The notes beneath the pieces were generated by a model. That model searched no databases and was not told where the DNA came from. It was given only the letters and a program-made list of their open reading frames with translations. From positions 897,001-961,000 of the forward strand of contig NZ_JADBGB010000001.1 in assembly GCF_015220045.1 (NCBI RefSeq): a DNA stretch of 64,000 bases. Direction: 5' to 3'. The position numbers and the translations under genes are program-made. How positions within the stretch are numbered: position 1 is the first letter of the stretch; every line of letters starts with the position of its first letter. Positions 7,536-17,746 of the stretch are shown one piece after another. The DNA is from Marivivens aquimaris. GTDB lineage: Bacteria > Pseudomonadota > Alphaproteobacteria > Rhodobacterales > Rhodobacteraceae.

Positions 7536-9625
7536 TGGCGGACCTCCTTGGCTTTGGGGATGTGCAGTTCCTTGCCGCGCGACTTCAGCACCAGCGGCAC
7601 GCAGGTTTTCGGGTCGTTGTAGATCGACACGCAATCGAGGCACTGGAAGCATTCCGAGTAGACGATATCGCCGCTCGGTTTGATGGCGCCGTAGTTGCAG
7701 CGCACCTTGCAAAGCTGGCACGGGCTGCCGCATTCCTTGCGCCGTTTGATCCAGTCCGGGCCGCGCAGCAGCCCGCCGATCGACATCAGCGCGCCGAGCG
7801 GACAGACGTAGCGACAGAAGCCTTTGAAGGTGAACATGCCGAGCACCAGCCAGAACACCGCGTAGACGACGTAGTACCAGTTACGGACAAAGAACGTGGT
7901 GATCGCGGTTTTGAACGGTTCGACCTCGACCAGTTTGTCGATCCTGTCGGGTGTCAGGAACACCGCGGCAACGAGGCCCGCCAGCAGCACGTATTTCAGC
8001 ATCTTCAGCCGCTCGTCCCACTTGGTGGAGGGCTCCCACTTCGGCAGGCGCAGCAGGCGGCCGAGGTGGTGCGTGAACTCCTGCATCGCGCCGAATGGGC
8101 AGAGCCAGCCGCAGAACAACCCGCGTCCCCAGAGCACGAAACCGATGATCGTCGCGGCCCAGATCAGCAGCGAGAATGGATCGTAGAGCAGATAGGCGAA
8201 CGATCCGCCCTCGATCACGGTGCGCAGCACGGCGAGCGGGGTGACGATGGACAGCTGCCCTTGCCCCCACCAGCCGATGAAGCCGAGCACGCCGGCAAGG
8301 ATCACCAGACGGATCGCGGTGTATCGCGGGTGATCAGCGAGGCGGTTCATTCCGGGACCGAGCAGCAAGAACAGGAGCGGCAGGAAAATGGCCAGCGCGA
8401 TCATGTCGCCTTGGCGGTTATAGAGCGCATCGACCCACGCGGGGCGGGGTTTGGCGACCTCGTCGCGCACATAGAACCGCTCGGGCGCAGCGTAGGTGAG
8501 GGTGAAAGTCTCGTACCCCAGTTCGGGCTGGAACATACCGTGAGCGCGGAGGGCCTTGACCTGCAAATCCCACTCGCGCGTCGGATCGAAACCCAGACGG
8601 CGGTCCACACGTAGGATCATCGCGACTCCTTCGGGCACCTCGGGGCGTGTGTCGAAGATCATGTCCGCGTCACGCAATTCGACCGGCAGTCCGTCCTGTA
8701 TCGCGCCCAGAAGGTCAGGCGCGGTGTTGCGCACAAAATCCTCGCTCACCAGCCCGTGCCGCGCGCGTTCAATGAGCAGCAGTGGTTCGGCGTCGGGCGT
8801 GACGGTCAGGAACCGTTCGAGGTCGGCCATCGCATCGTCATCCAGTACCGCCTTCGCGACCGAGGGCGCACCGATGTCCACGAGCCAGAGGTCGAGGTAC
8901 AGACCCTCGGGGTCGGCGGCGGCTTCGGGATCGTCATGCGCCCAGATGGTGCCTGCAAACGCGGCATCCAGTTCCGCGTTCGTGACCACCAGATGCCTCG
9001 CGATGCCTTCGTCGAGCAGTCGGTCCCACGTCAGATCCTCGCCGTATTCGCGGTTCGGGCGGGCAGGGGGCGAGGCTTGGATACCCTGCATCTTTTCGCG
9101 GGCAACGGCGAGCGTTGCAGCCATGATGCTCTCGTGCGCGATGCGCACCGACGCGGTCGCCTTTAGCACGCCATCAAGGTACGTGACCCCCGTGCCGCCC
9201 GCGTCGTGACCGTAGGGGACGCCGACGACCATCGGGGTGTTGATCGAGAGGCCTTGGTACTGTTCGAGGAAGGCGCGCAAAGGCGCTTCGCCGAGGCCGG
9301 AGACGAAGATCGGTTCGTTGTGCGAGATCAGTTTGATGTCGATGAACCGCCCTTCGAGATCGAGCATGACCATAATGTTGATCGGCGCGCCCGAAAAGCC
9401 AGGCAAGGGTGCTAAGGGTTCGGTCTCAAACACATATCCGGCTTCGGCGCCTCCGGAATTCAGAAGGCTCCAGACGCCGTTGTCGTTCAGCGGTTCCCCC
9501 AGCGCGTAGGGCGGGATCACGAAATTCTCGATCTCCTCGCGCGGCAACGGCTCGGCATGTACGAAGGTCGGACCCTGCAAAGCAAGGCCTATGAAAAAGG
9601 CGAAAAGAGAAATAATGAGGCGCAT
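7532..9625 (-). CDS. NosR/NirI-like membrane flavo-iron-sulfur protein
   Basis: A 697-residue electron-transfer protein. It has a signal sequence (MRLIISLFAFFIGLALQ), a periplasmic FMN-binding domain with likely flavinylation site KATAS (Thr157), an extended periplasmic region and about six membrane helices carrying CX3CP motifs (CGWLCPFGA, CRYVCPLGA). The C-terminus carries two 4Fe-4S clusters (CGSPCQLCKVRC and ECFQCLDC). I place the start at 9625; an in-frame upstream extension lacks a signal-like start. NosR normally serves nitrous-oxide reductase, but no nosZDFYL is present. Here it adjoins PQQ alcohol oxidation and an ABC importer, so its partner is probably different. Confidence 0.9.
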   Translation of the reverse strand: MRLIISLFAFFIGLALQGPTFVHAEPLPREEIENFVIPPYALGEPLNDNGVWSLLNSGGAEAGYVFETEPLAPLPGFSGAPINIMVMLDLEGRFIDIKLISHNEPIFVSGLGEAPLRAFLEQYQGLSINTPMVVGVPYGHDAGGTGVTYLDGVLKATASVRIAHESIMAATLAVAREKMQGIQASPPARPNREYGEDLTWDRLLDEGIARHLVVTNAELDAAFAGTIWAHDDPEAAADPEGLYLDLWLVDIGAPSVAKAVLDDDAMADLERFLTVTPDAEPLLLIERARHGLVSEDFVRNTAPDLLGAIQDGLPVELRDADMIFDTRPEVPEGVAMILRVDRRLGFDPTREWDLQVKALRAHGMFQPELGYETFTLTYAAPERFYVRDEVAKPRPAWVDALYNRQGDMIALAIFLPLLFLLLGPGMNRLADHPRYTAIRLVILAGVLGFIGWWGQGQLSIVTPLAVLRTVIEGGSFAYLLYDPFSLLIWAATIIGFVLWGRGLFCGWLCPFGAMQEFTHHLGRLLRLPKWEPSTKWDERLKMLKYVLLAGLVAAVFLTPDRIDKLVEVEPFKTAITTFFVRNWYYVVYAVFWLVLGMFTFKGFCRYVCPLGALMSIGGLLRGPDWIKRRKECGSPCQLCKVRCNYGAIKPSGDIVYSECFQCLDCVSIYNDPKTCVPLVLKSRGKELHIPKAKEVRQ

Positions 9626-9711
9626 AGCAGACGGTAGGTCCGAGCTGCGAAAACCAGCAATAACACCAAAGTCTAGGGGGCGGGCCGCGTGTCCGCAGCT
9701 AACGTACCGGC

Positions 9712-10503
9712 ATGAAATACCCCGCTCCATCCCGCGTGCCTGACAGGCTGATATTCGTGCTCTCGTTGGCCGCCTTCGTGGCCTTCTGGTGGGTGCTATC
9801 AGTCGTCAAAGGCGAGCCGCGCGTGCTGCCCGCGCCGCCCGCAGTGCTGGCGGAGTTGTGGAACGAAGCTGCCTCGGGACGGCTGACCAAGAACATCGGT
9901 GCGACGCTCACAAGGGTCGCGATCGCCTTCGGTCTGTCGATGGTGATCGGGTCGGTTCTGGGCATTCTCCTCGGGCGGATGCCGCGCCTGAACCGCTGGG
10001 CGAACCCTTGGGTGACGATCTTCCTCAACCTGCCTGCGCTGGTGTTGATCGTGCTGTGCTACCTCTGGATCGGCCTGAACGAAGTTGCCGCGATCACCGC
10101 CGTCACGCTTAATAAGACCGCGATGGTGCTGGTCACGCTGCGCGAAGGATCGCGTGCGTTGTCGCCCGACCTTGGTGATCTAGCGCGGGTCTACCGGATG
10201 CCTAAAGGCGCGGTGCTGCGTCATGTGGTGGTGCCGCAGCTTGCGCCTTACTTCGCCATTTCCGCGCGGGCGGGTCTCGCGATCATCTGGAAGATCGTGC
10301 TGGTGGTCGAATTCCTCGGGCGGTCATCGGGGGTCGGTTTCCAGATCCACACCAAGTTCCAGATGTTCGATATTCCGGGTGTGCTGGCCTACGCGCTGAG
10401 CTTCGTCGCGATCATGCTGCTGATCGAAGTCGCTCTGATCCAACCGTTCGAGCGCCGCGCGAACCGCTGGCGCCGCGTGCCGGACGGCGCGTTCGCGGGC
10501 TGA
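9712..10503 (+). CDS. ABC importer permease (SsuC/TauC family)
   Basis: A 263-residue membrane protein with about six helices and the conserved cytoplasmic loop typical of nitrate/sulfonate/taurine-type importers (ARVYRMPKGAVLRHVVVPQL). It is divergent from the NosR-like gene with 86 bases between the starts. No ATPase or binding protein is next to it. The matching ATPase and binding protein lie 3.4 kb away at 13867-15440, so the transporter appears to be split by the GAF regulator, aldehyde dehydrogenase and Sel1 genes. Confidence 0.87.
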   Translation: MKYPAPSRVPDRLIFVLSLAAFVAFWWVLSVVKGEPRVLPAPPAVLAELWNEAASGRLTKNIGATLTRVAIAFGLSMVIGSVLGILLGRMPRLNRWANPWVTIFLNLPALVLIVLCYLWIGLNEVAAITAVTLNKTAMVLVTLREGSRALSPDLGDLARVYRMPKGAVLRHVVVPQLAPYFAISARAGLAIIWKIVLVVEFLGRSSGVGFQIHTKFQMFDIPGVLAYALSFVAIMLLIEVALIQPFERRANRWRRVPDGAFAG

Positions 10504-10579
10504 GTACGCCCTTGGTCGGATTGCCGATTACCGCGCCCCGCGCATAATGCGTAGACCGACTGACGGGGGGAGGTTCGGA

Positions 10580-11521
10580 ATGTCCACAGCATCAGCAATG
10601 CACCATGCGCGTGTCGAGCAGGCCTTGTCCGGCGGTCAAGCTGTTCGTTCTGCGCTCGTGGCGTCTTGGGCGCGTTCGGCGAGCCTTCATGGCCTCGACC
10701 CCAGCCGCCGCCGCGATCCGTACCGTTTGACTGATGCCGAACTGCGCGTTGCGAAGGAAAAGAGCGATCCCGTCATCGCCCACGCGGCTCCGCACCTCGA
10801 CCAGTTGTTCCAAGTGGTGAACGGCCTCGGCGGTTGCGTTGTGTTGGCGGATACCGACGGCGTGGCGCTGGATCGCCGCGGGCATCAGGCCATGGACCGC
10901 GATTTCGAGGAATCCGGCCTCTGGACCGGCACCAATTGGTCCGAAGCAAGCGCCGGCACCAACGCCATCGGCACTTGCCTCGCCGAAGGGCGGGCGGTGA
11001 CGATCCACCGCGACCAGCACTTCCTTGCCCGCAACATCGGGCTCAGCTGTTCGTCCGCTCCCGTCTATGACGCCGAGGGTCGGCTGGCGGCGGTATTCGA
11101 TGTGTCCACCGCGCGTCCTGAAATGGCCGAAGCGGTCGCGACTCTGATTGCGCAGACCGTGCAGGAGGCGGCTCGCAAGACCGAAGCCGACATGTTCCAC
11201 GCCGCATTCCCCCGCGCACGCATTGTGATGATGCCGGGGCTGGAGCGCGGGCAGGGTGCCTTGCTCGCCGTCGACGCCGACGATCTGGTGATCGGAGCGA
11301 CCCGCTCGGCGCGGCTCCAGATGAAAGTGCAGGGCGGTGCGAAGTTCGATCCCCGCCCGCTCGCCGACCTTCTGGACGTCGCCAGCCATGAAAACATGGA
11401 AGCCGCCGCACGCGCCGTTCTCGCCCGTGCGATGGCCCGCGCGAACGGAAATGTCTCCGCTGCGGCCCGTTCGCTGGGCGTCAGCCGCGCGACCTTGCAC
11501 CGCAAGCTCGGCCGCCAGTGA
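10580..11521 (+). CDS. GAF-domain transcriptional regulator, AcoR-like without AAA+ domain
   Basis: A 313-residue regulator. The start at 10580 follows GGGGGGAGG. A GAF sensor domain occupies about 75-200 ([19 protein letters not shown] is the AcoR-type GAF core) and a Fis-type helix-turn-helix lies at the C-terminus (about 282-311, [20 protein letters not shown]). The sigma-54-interacting AAA+ ATPase of AcoR is absent, so it cannot act as a classical enhancer-binding protein. It stands directly before the aldehyde dehydrogenase gene and probably controls it through the palindrome at 11534-11557. Confidence 0.86.
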   Translation: MSTASAMHHARVEQALSGGQAVRSALVASWARSASLHGLDPSRRRDPYRLTDAELRVAKEKSDPVIAHAAPHLDQLFQVVNGLGGCVVLADTDGVALDRRGHQAMDRDFEESGLWTGTNWSEASAGTNAIGTCLAEGRAVTIHRDQHFLARNIGLSCSSAPVYDAEGRLAAVFDVSTARPEMAEAVATLIAQTVQEAARKTEADMFHAAFPRARIVMMPGLERGQGALLAVDADDLVIGATRSARLQMKVQGGAKFDPRPLADLLDVASHENMEAAARAVLARAMARANGNVSAAARSLGVSRATLHRKLGRQ

Positions 11522-11533
11522 TTTCCGACCCGA

Positions 11534-11557
11534 ACCTGTCGCAGAACTGCGACAGGT
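11534..11557. promoter_or_regulatory. Perfect 11-bp inverted repeat, likely operator for the GAF regulator
   Basis: The arms ACCTGTCGCAG and CTGCGACAGGT are separated by AA. The two-base gap and lack of a following T run argue against a terminator. It lies between the regulator stop (11521) and the aldehyde dehydrogenase start (11655), the usual place for an activator site. Confidence 0.6.
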
Positions 11558-11654
11558 CGGCCCTCCCAACAGGTTTCCCCATCATGACCGGCGCGCTATA
11601 GGCGGGCATCCTTCTAAGACCAGCCGCAGAGGAGCGGCCCACAGGAGGACAATC

Positions 11655-13175
<1,521 letters not shown>

Positions 13176-13198
13176 GTCCATCAGTTCGCGGAAAACGG

Positions 13199-13231
13199 GC
13201 GGCGCGGGGAAACCTGCGCCGCTTTGCTTTT
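13199..13231 (+). terminator. Terminator after aldehyde dehydrogenase
   Basis: Arms 13199-13205 and 13216-13222 are perfectly complementary (GCGGCGC/GCGCCGC), extended inside by three pairs with a GAAA-like loop and followed by TTTGCTTTT. Confidence 0.8.
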
Positions 13232-13324
13232 GCGCCAAGGGCTACGACCATTGGGCCATCGGAGCGGCGGAAGTCTTTGGCGTACACTCCCACTATCGTA
13301 TCGCAATGACAGGGGGAGGTCGCG

Positions 13325-13870
13325 ATGACGAAGACCGTAATTCTATCGGCCGTTCTGGCCGCGTTTGTGTCGGCAGGCTATGCCGAGGAAAACGACGAAC
13401 AAGGCACGCTCAATCCCGACGAGATGAGCCTGAGCCGCCAGCTCCGCAATGCGCAGGAAGGCGAGACGTCGATGACGATCTGCGCGTCGGGATACTTAAT
13501 GACCAAATCGGGCCAGCACGAGATGGCGCGCGAATTGTTCCTACGCTGTGTGGAGGACGGCTACACGGGCGCGATGACGTGGATGAGCTATCTTGAGGAC
13601 AACGGGTTCGGTGCGCCGATGGACCCCGACCGCGCGGCTGAATACGACCGCATGGCCGCTGAAGCGGGTGATCCTATCGGAATGTTCAACTACGGCCTCG
13701 ACATGATGCGTGGACGCGGTGCGCCACTGGACGAAGAAGCCGGGCGTGCCCTGGTCGATCAGGCGGCAGAGCTTGGCTTCGAGGATGCAGAGCGCCTACG
13801 TGCGTCGGGCTACGACCTCGACGAGGTCACGCCGGATGCGGACAACTGGAAATATGCGCCGGTTTTCTAG
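13325..13870 (+). CDS. Secreted Sel1-like repeat protein
   Basis: A 181-residue protein with a signal peptide (MTKTVILSAVLAAFVSAGYA) and about three Sel1/TPR-like helical repeats (GYTGAMTWMSYLEDNGFG, GDPIGMFNYGLDMMRGRG, ALVDQAAELGFEDAERL). GGGGGAGG precedes the ATG. Such proteins mediate protein-protein contacts; a specific role is not evident. It converges with the ABC ATPase gene with a four-base overlap of the ends. Confidence 0.78.
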   Translation: MTKTVILSAVLAAFVSAGYAEENDEQGTLNPDEMSLSRQLRNAQEGETSMTICASGYLMTKSGQHEMARELFLRCVEDGYTGAMTWMSYLEDNGFGAPMDPDRAAEYDRMAAEAGDPIGMFNYGLDMMRGRGAPLDEEAGRALVDQAAELGFEDAERLRASGYDLDEVTPDADNWKYAPVF

Positions 13871-14472
13871 GCTACAAGCTGTGCAGGCTGCCCGTCCAGA
13901 CGTAGAATGCGGTCCGCTAATCTGCTGGCTTCGTTCGCTGCGTGGGTGACGAGGACCGCAGCAAATCCGTGCTGCGCGTGGAGCCGTTCGACCAGCCCCA
14001 TCATCTCGTCCGCCGTTGCCGCATCGAGTGAGACAAACGGTTCGTCCATCAACAACAGGTCAGGCTTGGCAGCTACAGCGCGGGCCAGCGCGAGGCGTCT
14101 TTGCTGGCCAAGTGACAACTCGTCCGGCAGGGCGCTTCCGCGATCCCCAAGGCCCACGTCCGACAGCGCCTCCTGCGCCTGTGCCTCGTCGCAGCCAGCC
14201 AGCAGCGTAATGTTCTGAAGCGCCGTGCGCCACGGTAGCAGGGTCGGCTCTTGCAGGACGATCGCGAGCTTTCCGCCCACGTCGCAAGTGCCTGAATAGT
14301 TCTTGTGCAGCCCCGCGATGATCCGCAGGAGTGTGCTTTTCCCGATACCCGATGGCCCGCAAACGGCAACAACTTCGGCCCTTGCGAGGCCGAAGTTGAT
14401 CGGGCCGAGTACCTGACGGCCGACATAGGATGCCTCCGTCAGGTTCAGCGTGAGTATCGCGTTTGATGTCAC
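13867..14472 (-). CDS. ABC importer ATP-binding protein (SsuB/TauB-like)
   Basis: A 201-residue ATPase, shorter than the about 250 residues usual for the family. Walker A is GPSGIGKST, the Q-loop is VLQEPTLLPW, Walker B is LLLMDEPFVSLD and the switch is VTHAANEA. The signature reads LSLGQ, with Leu for the first Gly of LSGGQ. It overlaps the upstream binding-protein gene by four bases. The distant permease at 9712-10503 is its only SsuC-type partner in the window. Confidence 0.87.
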   Translation of the reverse strand: MTSNAILTLNLTEASYVGRQVLGPINFGLARAEVVAVCGPSGIGKSTLLRIIAGLHKNYSGTCDVGGKLAIVLQEPTLLPWRTALQNITLLAGCDEAQAQEALSDVGLGDRGSALPDELSLGQQRRLALARAVAAKPDLLLMDEPFVSLDAATADEMMGLVERLHAQHGFAAVLVTHAANEASRLADRILRLDGQPAQLVA

Positions 14473-15440
14473 CAGAAGACGCCGTCCGGCAGCGTTTCCG
14501 CCTTGCCAACCAACTGGTCACCGCCGAGGTCGGCCATGATCTTGAACATCGCAGCGGCGGAGGCTTCATCTACCGGACCTTCGTCCGGAATGCCCGCGCG
14601 GAAGCCCGCGATCAGCGCCTCGAACTGCGCGTCCGAGTTGGCGCGCATGATCGGGCGGAGGTCTTCCCATGCGCTGTCGTCGGTCGCCAGAACATCTTTG
14701 GCCGCGCGGCTGGCAGCGGCAAAGCTGGCGACGAGGTCGGGGTTCTCTGCGGCGAACTCGCCCGAAACCACGTAGCCCAGCAGCGGGGTGTCGGGATCAA
14801 GGCCAAGCGCGGCGCCCGCCTCGGCAACAGTCATCAGCGGGCGCATCCCGGCGGCTTCCATCTTGGCGCCGAAGTGCCAGAAGTTGATCGCCGCATCCAG
14901 ATCGCCCGACAGCGCGGTTTCAAAGATCAGCGGCGGCGCGCCAAAGACCTGCTCTGTCTCGCCAGCAAGGTCGAAGCCTAGCTCGGACTCAGCGTAAGCG
15001 CGCAGGATCAGCCAGCTTTTATCGACCGGACCGCCCGCAATTCCGATCTGCGAGCCTTCGAGGTCGGCGAGCGTCTGGGCGCTGCTATCCTCGGGCACAT
15101 AGATCGCACCGACGGCGCGGCTGTAGGGGATAAAGACGAAATCGCCGCCGTCCGCACGTTGACGCGCCACCCAGAGCCAATCCGACACGATCATATCGAC
15201 CTCACCTGCCAGCAGCGCGATCTGGCCCGCAGGTCCGGCGGTGACGTCATGCACGTCGAGCGTGAACCCGTTCTCCTGATCCAGCCCGCGTTCACGGATG
15301 GTGGTGAGTTCCCAGTTCACGGTTCCGGTCAACTGGGTCGCGATGCGCAGCGTGGCGTCTTCGGCGTATGTGGCACCGGTGGCGAGTGTCGCGGACAGGA
15401 CCACTGCGGCCCCCCGCAGATGGCGTGTGAATTTCGACAT
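14469..15440 (-). CDS. ABC substrate-binding protein (SsuA/NMT1 type)
   Basis: A 323-residue periplasmic protein. The ATG at 15440 follows GGGAGGAG and opens a signal peptide (MSKFTRHLRGAAVVLSATLA). The fold is that of NMT1/SsuA type 2 binding proteins (LLAGEVDMIVSDWLWVARQR, GSQIGIAGGPVDKSWLILRA). The ligand cannot be read from the sequence. Because the transporter flanks PQQ-dependent oxidation and the NosR-like gene, it may import an alcohol-derived acid, a cofactor precursor or a sulfonate. Confidence 0.84.
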   Translation of the reverse strand: MSKFTRHLRGAAVVLSATLATGATYAEDATLRIATQLTGTVNWELTTIRERGLDQENGFTLDVHDVTAGPAGQIALLAGEVDMIVSDWLWVARQRADGGDFVFIPYSRAVGAIYVPEDSSAQTLADLEGSQIGIAGGPVDKSWLILRAYAESELGFDLAGETEQVFGAPPLIFETALSGDLDAAINFWHFGAKMEAAGMRPLMTVAEAGAALGLDPDTPLLGYVVSGEFAAENPDLVASFAAASRAAKDVLATDDSAWEDLRPIMRANSDAQFEALIAGFRAGIPDEGPVDEASAAAMFKIMADLGGDQLVGKAETLPDGVFW

Positions 15441-15558
15441 TGGCAGGCTCCTCCCTGAATGGCTCCATAGTAGACACGGCGGCGGACCGGCATATGCGAC
15501 CATTGGACGAAAATGCGCCCCGATGTCTACGACCAAAGCCGCAAAAGGGGTGCGGGAT

Positions 15559-16509
15559 TTAGCGCGACGTGCTGCGGATAGCGCGGAACGAGACGCCGAA
15601 TTCCTGCTTAAACGCGCGGGTGAGGGCGCTCGCGTTCTGGTAGCCGGAGCGGGCGGCGATTTCCTCGACGCTTATGGTGGTGTGCTCGGCCAGTCGCCGC
15701 GCCTCCCGCAGCCGGATCGCCTGATAGAGCCGCCGCGGTCCAAATCCATAGGTGTCCGTGCAGGCTTTGGTAAACGCCTTGTCCGTCAGCCCGACCTGAC
15801 TGGCGATTTCGGGCACGGACAGCGGCGCTTCGATATTGCGGCGCATGATGGCGGTCGCCATGCGGACCTTGCCCGGTCTCGTTCCACTCGGGCGGGCATC
15901 AAGGATGGTCGCCTTTTCGCCGTACATAAAGAGCGAGCTGACCTCGAGGCCGAGCATCGGGCCGTGGTGTTCCTCGATCAGGCCGAGCACGAGTTCAAAG
16001 GTAGTCGTCACGCCGCCGCAGGACAGGATGTTGCCGTCCTTCACTGTGCGGTTCTCGACAACGTCGACTTCGGGGAATGTCTCGGCAAAAGGCACCAGTT
16101 CGTCCCAGTGGATCGTCGCCCGCCGCCCGTCAAGGAGGCCCGCCGAGGCTAGCAGCCAGCTCCCCATATCCATGCCGACCAGCGTGTCATAGCGTTTTGC
16201 CGACGCCCGCAACGCACGGCTGCACTGGCCCGTCGCGTGCTGCCTGAAATCGTAGCTGGGCATGATGAACAGATAGTCGCCGCCCGCGTGATCGCTGAGC
16301 GATAGCTCCGTCTGCACGGGCAGTCCGCTGGACGAATGGACCGTCCCACCGCCGAGGCTCAGGAACTGCCAGTCGTAGAGCCGCTTGCGCGCAAGGGTAT
16401 TTGCAGCCCTGAGCGGCTCGACCGCATTGGCGAGGCAGTGGTTGGAGAACGCATCGAAAAGCAGAATGCCGACCGTCCGCGTGGTGTTCGAAGATTTCCA
16501 AATCTGCAC
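15559..16509 (-). CDS. GlxA-family AraC regulator (DJ-1-like sensor plus AraC HTH)
   Basis: A regulator of 316 residues from the GTG at 16509, which has GGAG seven bases before it; an in-frame ATG at 16554 has no ribosome site and would leave only 30 bases before the divergent gene. The N-terminal DJ-1/PfpI-like domain (RTVGILLFDAFSNHCLANAV) is followed by two AraC helix-turn-helix units (LSVPEIASQVGLTDKAFTKA, ISVEEIAARSGYQNASALTR). GlxA-type regulators such as CdhR and GbdR control carnitine and glycine-betaine catabolism. That fits the acyl-CoA genes it diverges from. Confidence 0.86.
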   Translation of the reverse strand: MQIWKSSNTTRTVGILLFDAFSNHCLANAVEPLRAANTLARKRLYDWQFLSLGGGTVHSSSGLPVQTELSLSDHAGGDYLFIMPSYDFRQHATGQCSRALRASAKRYDTLVGMDMGSWLLASAGLLDGRRATIHWDELVPFAETFPEVDVVENRTVKDGNILSCGGVTTTFELVLGLIEEHHGPMLGLEVSSLFMYGEKATILDARPSGTRPGKVRMATAIMRRNIEAPLSVPEIASQVGLTDKAFTKACTDTYGFGPRRLYQAIRLREARRLAEHTTISVEEIAARSGYQNASALTRAFKQEFGVSFRAIRSTSR

Positions 16510-16584
16510 GAAAATACTCCAATTCCGCACGATGGGCTTCCGAACTTTACGCATTCTCGATCCAAACCGGCAAGGGAGAGGACG

Positions 16585-17745
16585 ATGCATTTCGGTCTGA
16601 GTGAAGAGCAGGACATGATCGTGAAGACCGTTCGGTCGTTCGTGGAAAAGGAAATCTATCCGCACGAGACGATGGTCGAGCGCACAGGCCAAGTGCCGCA
16701 TGAACTGGGCGAGGAGATCAAACAGAAGGTCATCGACCTCGGCTTTTACGCCTGTAATTTCCCCGAAGACGTCGGCGGTGCGGGCCTCTCGCACCTCGAT
16801 TTTACACTGGTGGAGCGGGAACTTGGGCGCGGCTCGATGGCGCTGACGCACTTCTTTGGACGTCCGCAGAACATCCTCATGGCTTGCGAGGGCGAGCAGC
16901 GTGAGAAGTACCTTCTCCCTGCCGTGCGCGGTGAACGGATGGACGCGCTGGCTATGACGGAACCTGATGCCGGTTCGGACGTGCGCGGTATGAAATGCTC
17001 GGCCCAGCGGGATGGCGGTGACTGGGTGGTGAACGGGTCAAAGCACTTTATCTCCGGCGCGGAACATGCTGACTTCTTTATCGTTTTCGTCGCGACGGGC
17101 GTCGATGAAACGCCGAAGGGTCCGAAGAAACGCATCACCTGTTTCCTCGTCGACCGCGGCACGCCGGGGTTCGAGGTGCGCGACGGCTACGCCTCCGTTT
17201 CGCATCGCGGCTACAAGAATTACGTCCTCTATTTCGACAACTGCCGCCTGCCTGACGCTCAGGTTCTGGGCGAGGTCGACGGCGGTTTCGCGGTGATGAA
17301 CACGTGGCTCTACGCCACTCGCTTGACCGTTGCCGCGTTCTGCGTGGGCCGCGCACGGCGCTGTTTCGACCACGCGCTCAGCTACGCCGCGGAGCGCAAG
17401 CAGTTCGGCCAGCAGATCGCGAAGTTCCAAGGCGTCAGCTTCCAGATCGCCGACATGATCACCGAGATCGACGCTGCCGACTGGCTGACCCTGTCGGGCG
17501 CGTGGCGTCTGGACGAAGGGCTGGAGGCGAACCGCGAGATCGCCAGCGCCAAGCTCTACGCCTCCGAGATGCTCGCCCGCGTCACTGACGCCACGCTGCA
17601 AATCCACGGCGGGATGGGCCTGATGGACGATTTCCCGATCGAACGCTTCTGGCGCGATGCCCGCGTCGAGCGGATCTGGGACGGCACCAGCGAAATCCAG
17701 CGGCACATCATCAGCCGCGATCTGTTCCGCCCTCTCGGAGCCTGA
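16585..17745 (+). CDS. Acyl-CoA dehydrogenase of a carnitine/butyrobetaine-like pathway
   Basis: An FAD flavoenzyme introducing a trans-2 double bond in an acyl-CoA, 386 residues, start after AGGGAGAGG. Family motifs are ALAMTEPDAGSDVRGM, WVVNGSKHFISGAEHADFF, RKQFGQQIAKFQ and HGGMGLMDDFPIERFWRDAR. The base-bearing motif usually reading YEGT is WDGT here (Asp366), an E-to-D change relative to classic short-chain enzymes. Its neighbours, an acyl-CoA synthetase and CaiD-like hydratase, suggest gamma-butyrobetainyl-CoA or a related trimethylammonium acyl-CoA as substrate; this is inference. Confidence 0.87.
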   Translation: MHFGLSEEQDMIVKTVRSFVEKEIYPHETMVERTGQVPHELGEEIKQKVIDLGFYACNFPEDVGGAGLSHLDFTLVERELGRGSMALTHFFGRPQNILMACEGEQREKYLLPAVRGERMDALAMTEPDAGSDVRGMKCSAQRDGGDWVVNGSKHFISGAEHADFFIVFVATGVDETPKGPKKRITCFLVDRGTPGFEVRDGYASVSHRGYKNYVLYFDNCRLPDAQVLGEVDGGFAVMNTWLYATRLTVAAFCVGRARRCFDHALSYAAERKQFGQQIAKFQGVSFQIADMITEIDAADWLTLSGAWRLDEGLEANREIASAKLYASEMLARVTDATLQIHGGMGLMDDFPIERFWRDARVERIWDGTSEIQRHIISRDLFRPLGA

Positions 17746-17746
17746 C

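Noticed and set aside
7532..9625. NosR-like gene as evidence for denitrification in this organism
   Set aside because: No nosZ, nosD, nosF, nosY or nosL is in the window, and the neighbours are alcohol-oxidation genes.
5019..9676. Shared ACCAAAGT in the two divergent promoters of the PQQ cluster
   Set aside because: Only eight bases match and the flanks do not align; chance is adequate as an explanation.
11337..11654. Upstream extension of the aldehyde dehydrogenase frame
   Set aside because: It overlaps the end of the GAF regulator and the palindrome; AGGAGG before 11655 fixes the start.
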